NCBI RefSeq assembly: GCF_007559435.1 | Contig: NZ_VMBP01000001.1 | Coordinates: forward strand, 683,406 to 747,405 | Length of the DNA stretch: 64,000 bases | Source: Ancylobacter moscoviensis | GTDB lineage: Bacteria; Pseudomonadota; Alphaproteobacteria; Rhizobiales; Xanthobacteraceae | Reading direction: 5' to 3' | Shown here: one piece after another, positions 62,241-64,000 of the stretch | How the letters are laid out: each line of letters starts with the position of its first letter | Position numbering within the stretch: position 1 is the stretch's first letter | Translations under genes and position numbers: made by a program | Notes under the pieces: model-generated | What the model was told of the DNA's origin: nothing | Databases searched by the model: none | The model's input: the letters and a program-made list of their open reading frames with translations, nothing else

Positions 62241-63239
62241 ATGACCGACCAGCAGCTCGACGTGATCGGCTTCGGCAACGCCATCGTCGACGTCCTCGCC
62301 CGTGCCGAGCCCGCCTTCCTCGACCGGCACGGCATGCGCAAGGGCGGCATGACCCTGATCGACGAGGAGCGCGCCGAGACGGTCTACGGCGCGATGGGGC
62401 CGGGCGTGGAAATCTCCGGCGGCTCGGCCGCCAACACCGTGGTTGGCGTCGCCGCGCTTGGTGGCCGCGCCGGCTTCGTCGGCAAGGTGCGCGACGACGA
62501 GCTCGGCGGCATCTTCGCCCATGACATCCGCGCCGCCGGCGTCGCCTATGCGACCCCCGCCGCTACCACCGGCCCGACCACGGCGCGCTGCCTCATCCTG
62601 GTGACGCCGGACGGCGAGCGCACCATGAACACCTATCTCGGCGCGGCGCAGGACCTCTCCCCCGCCGATGTGGACGAGAACCTCGTCGCTTCCGCCGCCG
62701 TCACCTATCTCGAAGGCTATCTGTGGGATCCGCCGGCGGCGAAGGATGCCTTCCTCAAGGCGGCCGGCATCGCCCACCGGGCGGGGCGCACCGTGTCGCT
62801 GACCCTCTCGGACGCCTTCTGCGTCGGGCGCTACCGGAGCGAGTTCCTCACCCTGATGCGCGAGGGCACGGTCGATCTCGTCTTCGCCAACGAGGCGGAG
62901 CTGATGTCGCTCTACGAGACCGATTTCGACGCCGCGCTCGCGCGGCTGCGCGGCGACGTGAAGCGCGCGGTCGTCACCCGCAGCGAGAAGGGCGCGCTGG
63001 CGGTGACGGCGGACGAGACCGCCGCGGTCCCGGCCTTCCCCGTGGCGAAGGTGGTGGACACGACCGGCGCGGGCGACCTGTTCGCCGCCGGCTACCTGCA
63101 CGGCTTCGCCAAAGGCTTTCCGGCCGAGGATTGCCTGAAGCTCGGCGCGCTGTGCGCCTCCGAGATCATCGGCCATATCGGCGCCCGGCCCGAGCGCAAG
63201 CTGAAGGAGTTCGCGCAGGAGAACGGGCTCCGGGTCTGA
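62241..63239 (+). CDS. PfkB-family adenosine kinase-like protein
   Basis: A ribokinase-fold kinase of 332 aa. The C-terminal signature DTTGAGDLFAAGYLHGFA contains the catalytic Asp, and the N-terminal GGSAANTVVGVAALGGRAGFVGKVRDDELG binds the sugar. GxxGN-type IGFGNAIVDVLA at the start and the length fit the adenosine kinase group common in alphaproteobacteria. The phosphate acceptor is inferred. ATG 62241 has AGGGAAAG upstream; the long upstream frame is shadow of murJ. Confidence 0.88.
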   Translation: MTDQQLDVIGFGNAIVDVLARAEPAFLDRHGMRKGGMTLIDEERAETVYGAMGPGVEISGGSAANTVVGVAALGGRAGFVGKVRDDELGGIFAHDIRAAGVAYATPAATTGPTTARCLILVTPDGERTMNTYLGAAQDLSPADVDENLVASAAVTYLEGYLWDPPAAKDAFLKAAGIAHRAGRTVSLTLSDAFCVGRYRSEFLTLMREGTVDLVFANEAELMSLYETDFDAALARLRGDVKRAVVTRSEKGALAVTADETAAVPAFPVAKVVDTTGAGDLFAAGYLHGFAKGFPAEDCLKLGALCASEIIGHIGARPERKLKEFAQENGLRV

Positions 63240-63255
63240 GCCGCGCCGCGCGGAT

Positions 63256-63288
63256 AAAAGAACAGGCCGGCGAGGGGGCGCCGGCCTG
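63256..63288 (-). terminator. Terminator of the DUF2076 gene
   Basis: Leftward, CAGGCCGGCG and CGCCGGCCTG form a perfect 10-bp stem with a 6-base loop, followed by TTCTTTT. It lies 53 bases after the DUF2076 stop and 24 bases after the opposing kinase stop. Confidence 0.75.
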
Positions 63289-63341
63289 CGGAAGTTGAGC
63301 GGCGGACCTTTGGAACCTGCCGCTCCGGTTGGGCGGCGAGA

Positions 63342-64000
63342 TCAGATGTCCTCGCCGCTGTCGAACCAGCCGCCGCCGCCGAAGAAGCCGCCATCATCGG
63401 CGGCGGAGATGTCTTCCGCGCCGGTGTCCTGCGTGCCGTCATCCTGCGCGCCGGTGTCGGGCTCGGCTGCGGCGGGCTCGGCCGGCGCTTCCGCCGCCTT
63501 GGCCTCGCTGCCGCCGAACATGCCGGCGATGGCGTTGCCGAGCAGCACGCCGCCCGCCACGCCCATCGCGGTCTGCGCCGCGCCGGCCAAGAAACCGCCG
63601 CCGCCGCCGAAGCCGCCCGGGCGCCCGAAGGCGCCGGGCTGCACGCCGGGAGCTGCCTGACCGGGGCCGCCGGCCGGCGCTCCCGACCGCCACGCCGGCG
63701 GCGCGTCGGCGGGAATGCCGGGATTGCCGCCATAAGGCGCGGCGGGGCGGCCCACCGACGGCACCGGGCTGCGCCGGGCCGGCGGCTGCTGGCCGGAGCC
63801 GAACAGGCTGCCGAACAGGCCGCCGCCGGAGGCGGGGCGGGCCTCCTGCGCCTGTTGCGCCTGCGCTTCCAGCTCCTGGATGCGGGCCTGCGCCTGCTGC
63901 AGTGCGTAGTCCTGCATCACGATGGTCTGCGCCATCAGATAGGGCGCGCCGGGCTGCTGGGCGATGCGCTGGGCGATGAAGCCCTCGGCTTCCGCGTCGC
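63342..64000 (-). CDS. DUF2076 family periplasmic protein, 5' end outside the window
   Basis: The frame is open to the right edge; the visible part starts DAEAEGFIAQRIAQQPGAPYL, then MAQTIVMQDYALQQAQARIQELEAQ, as in DUF2076, whose usual first 50 residues lie beyond 64000. The middle is Gly/Pro-rich (FGGGGGFLAGAAQTAMGVAGGVLLGNAIAGMFGG), including a hydrophobic patch, and the end is Asp/Gly-rich (DDGGFFGGGGWFDSG). The internal ATG at 63935 is not the start. The function is unknown; a ligand-binding or membrane-associated role has been proposed for the family. Confidence 0.8.
   Translation of the reverse strand, partial: DAEAEGFIAQRIAQQPGAPYLMAQTIVMQDYALQQAQARIQELEAQAQQAQEARPASGGGLFGSLFGSGQQPPARRSPVPSVGRPAAPYGGNPGIPADAPPAWRSGAPAGGPGQAAPGVQPGAFGRPGGFGGGGGFLAGAAQTAMGVAGGVLLGNAIAGMFGGSEAKAAEAPAEPAAAEPDTGAQDDGTQDTGAEDISAADDGGFFGGGGWFDSGEDI

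Overview
This 64 kb window is chromosomal DNA from a high-GC alphaproteobacterium. Several gene neighbourhoods are typical of Hyphomicrobiales (Rhizobiales): sppA-ihfB-lapA with trpFBA-accD-folC, the tsaB-rimI-fur/mur-plsC-miaB-phoH-ybeY-corC-lnt-XRE-metK-trmB run, and an ornithine decarboxylase with a long structured leader. Protein style and the dispersed ATGGCCGGG...CCCGGCCAT palindromes point to a Xanthobacteraceae-like member (Ancylobacter/Starkeya type), but that is inference. I see no IS element, prophage, tRNA, rRNA, CRISPR array or plasmid function. Coding density is high, and many genes use GTG, TTG or, for infC, probably ATT starts.

Layout. Positions 1-11 hold the start of a leftward gene behind an attenuator-like hairpin. 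Then come ispE, a YnfA-type membrane protein, a polyprenyl diphosphate synthase, DUF2007, a TrmN6-like methyltransferase and an S49 peptidase (0.2-4.7 kb); macAB (5.1-8.3 kb); purD, a patatin, tadA, an rluB-type pseudouridine synthase with a 470-residue low-complexity tail, and rsmD (8.5-14.4 kb); a hydrolase and infC (14.4-16.1 kb). The leftward trpF-trpB-trpA-accD-folC operon (16.2-21.4 kb) is separated from its usual neighbours lapA-ihfB-sppA (25.7-27.4 kb) by a rightward sulfate transporter (sbp-cysT-cysW, no cysA) and an ornithine cyclodeaminase-like gene. A three-gene phosphonate remnant (phnM, DUF1045, hexapeptide transferase) and a gamma-glutamyltransferase follow (27.5-31.7 kb).

At 32-34 kb an ornithine decarboxylase gene is preceded by a leader with mutually exclusive helices, one of which hides its Shine-Dalgarno sequence. 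A 58-codon leader ORF ends in a 4-base overlap with the decarboxylase start. This is the most interesting regulatory element in the window. Next come ohr, ygfZ, tag, an HD hydrolase, a dual-specificity-type phosphatase, an L,D-transpeptidase, an MFS transporter, a secreted hypothetical protein and a large TPR protein (34.7-42.9 kb).

From 43.0 to 56.1 kb nearly everything runs leftward: holin-like and YqjD-like membrane proteins, then the conserved block trmB, metK, XRE regulator, lnt, corC, ybeY, phoH, miaB, plsC, mur, rimI, tsaB and nfu. This block joins tRNA modification (miaB, tsaB, trmB), ribosome maturation (ybeY, phoH, rimI), envelope lipid and lipoprotein synthesis (plsC, lnt) and methyl supply (metK). 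The right end carries a glutathionyl-hydroquinone reductase, a UspA protein, a GAF-EAL phosphodiesterase, trpS, a divergent murJ, an adenosine-kinase-like pfkB gene and a DUF2076 gene cut by the window edge.

The main observations for follow-up are the ornithine decarboxylase leader and its ORF, three loci of paired inverted palindromes, the infC ATT start, the isolated sulfate transporter and phn remnant, and the missing residues in MurJ and AccD.
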